Source: CAZCEC01 sp964497615 (GTDB lineage: Bacteria; Chloroflexota; Anaerolineae; Anaerolineales; UBA6663). From it: DNA of 64,000 bases. The notes beneath the pieces are model-generated. The model saw only the letters and a list, made by a program, of their open reading frames with translations, was not told where the DNA came from and did not search any database. Positions 63,601 to 64,000 of this stretch are shown in pieces. The stretch lies in contig CAZCEC010000004.1 of NCBI GenBank assembly GCA_964497615.1, positions 92,154-156,153 on the forward strand, given 5' to 3'. How positions within the stretch are numbered: position 1 is the stretch's first letter; every line of letters begins with the position of its first letter. The translations under genes and the position numbers were made by a program.

Positions 63601-63760
63601 GTTGCCAGCCTTGCCAGCGTTGCCAGGATTGCCAGCGGCCGGATACGCGCCCGCGGAATCATTGCCAGCATTGCCAGGATTGCCAGTTTGCCTTGATTCC
63701 GCGTCAGATTCTGGCCTGGCAGGGAAGGCGGGCGTTGCCAGCATTGCCAGGATTGCCAGC
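63601..63760. repeat. Clusters of a 9-base RTTGCCAGS repeat
   Basis: Ten units in three clusters: four at 63601-63636, three at 63661-63687 and three at 63734-63760. On the minus strand they encode L-A-I-L-A-M-L-A in one frame. Confidence 0.8.
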
Positions 63761-63834
63761 CAGTGGGGGCCGTGCGGCTCGGGTGCCGGGAAGGAGGCGT
63801 GCAGGAAGGCGGTGGTGAGCGAGTCCACGGGATG

Positions 63835-63863
63835 ATTGTACGAACATTTGTTCTGATTGTCAA
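63835..63863 (-). promoter_or_regulatory. Consensus promoter TTGACA-17-TACAAT with LexA-type box
   Basis: -35 TTGACA (63863-63858) and -10 TACAAT (63840-63835) are 17 bases apart. The spacer holds GAAC-ATTT-GTTC (63842-63853), the box bound by Gram-positive-type LexA. Repression would be by blocking polymerase. A GTG lies six bases after the -10. Confidence 0.75.
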
Positions 63864-63870
63864 GTTTGGA

Positions 63871-63950
63871 ACGCGGGCGGGGCCGGCGAATGGCGGGGCC
63901 GGCGAATGGGACGCGGGCGGGGCGGGCGAATGGCGGGGCCGGCGAATGGA
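63871..63950. repeat. Two 40-base tandem repeats
   Basis: 63871-63910 and 63911-63950 differ at two positions. Each holds two copies of a GCGGGGCCGGCGAATG-like unit. Confidence 0.8.
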
Positions 63951-63976
63951 ATTCGCGCCTCAAGGCCTGCGGCCGC

Positions 63977-63998
63977 CGCGTCCCTCTGCAGGGACGCG
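63977..63998. repeat. Perfect 9-bp hairpin at the window edge
   Basis: CGCGTCCCT-CTGC-AGGGACGCG; it could be a terminator of something outside the window or a repeat unit. Confidence 0.6.
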
Positions 63999-64000
63999 AG

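Larger units (their letters stand above)
63542..64000. other. 459-base right-edge region without a confident gene
   Basis: It holds the zinc-ribbon -10 box, three clusters of a 9-base RTTGCCAGS repeat, a consensus promoter with a LexA-type box, a minus-strand frame starting at GTG 63828 of doubtful reality, two 40-base tandem repeats (63871-63950), the inverted repeat GCGAAT-GGA-ATTCGC (63942-63956) and a perfect hairpin CGCGTCCCT/AGGGACGCG (63977-63985, 63990-63998). Confidence 0.65.

Noticed and set aside
63601..63760. Repeat clusters that might suggest a CRISPR array
   Set aside because: Units are 9 bases and adjacent, spacers are not regular, and no cas genes are present.
62842..63828. 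Minus-strand frame from GTG 63828 as a real gene
   Set aside because: Only its first 30 codons look plausible; the rest passes through the repeats and overlaps the zinc-ribbon gene out of frame. Kept as a finding only.

Overview
The window is high-GC DNA that fits a Chloroflexota (Anaerolineae-like) genome, probably metagenome-assembled, since it carries a 55-base N gap at 19888-19942. No rRNA or other phylogenetic marker is present, so this is inference. It rests on family content (BTAD/AfsR-type regulator, META-domain and LysM secreted proteins, URO-D-like and PhyH proteins, a long Lhr helicase), on secreted proteins carrying an LPLVxR peptide, and on a Gram-positive-type LexA box. I saw no tRNA, rRNA, CRISPR array, insertion sequence or prophage.

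Layout. 1-5.3 kb: end of a secreted beta-helix protein, a PEP/pyruvate-binding-domain protein, and dnaN followed by two strong terminators. 5.5-9.9 kb (minus strand): P-loop kinase, terpene-cyclase-like toroid protein, M48 protease, ROK sugar kinase and a membrane-anchored LysM protein. 10-16.3 kb: membrane proteins (DUF1361, ICMT-like, PIG-V-like mannosyltransferase), a secreted SGNH hydrolase and an S10 carboxypeptidase. 16.4-25.8 kb: mannose-6-phosphate isomerase, two tandem alanine-dehydrogenase-like proteins (the second broken by the gap), an SDR with a long C-terminal extension, a D-threonine-aldolase-like enzyme, an aldo/keto reductase, and a divergent phosphate transporter/DUF47 pair. 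25.8-34.1 kb: URO-D-like protein, beta-carbonic anhydrase, VOC protein and a 1796-residue Lhr helicase carrying several in-frame repeat elements. 34.1-38 kb: VapBC-type pair with a frameshifted antitoxin, then a large BTAD/NB-ARC/TPR regulator. 38-51 kb: ring-cleaving-type VOC dioxygenase, PhyH, GH2 and PEP-mutase-like genes, then a sugar-oxidation cluster (two Gfo/Idh/MocA oxidoreductases, a TIM-barrel isomerase, divergent ThuA and a propeller-like lipoprotein). 51-54.5 kb: complete de novo NAD operon nadC-nadA-nadB. 54.7-63.5 kb: META protein, penicillin-binding transpeptidase, ICMT-like protein, expansin, cupin, a second PhyH and a zinc-ribbon protein.

The gene set points to a heterotroph that degrades polysaccharide and glycosides outside the cell (expansin, GH2, secreted SGNH and propeller proteins) and processes the sugars inside (ROK kinase, mannose-6-phosphate isomerase, ThuA/Gfo-Idh/isomerase). 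It makes NAD from aspartate.

The least ordinary content is non-coding. There is a hairpin repeat family whose four copies show compensatory base changes around a conserved GA/GA internal loop, and a second covarying hairpin family inside lhr. Many genes have a -10 box only 6-7 bases before the start codon, which suggests leaderless mRNAs. A consensus promoter at the right edge has a LexA-type box between its -35 and -10 elements.
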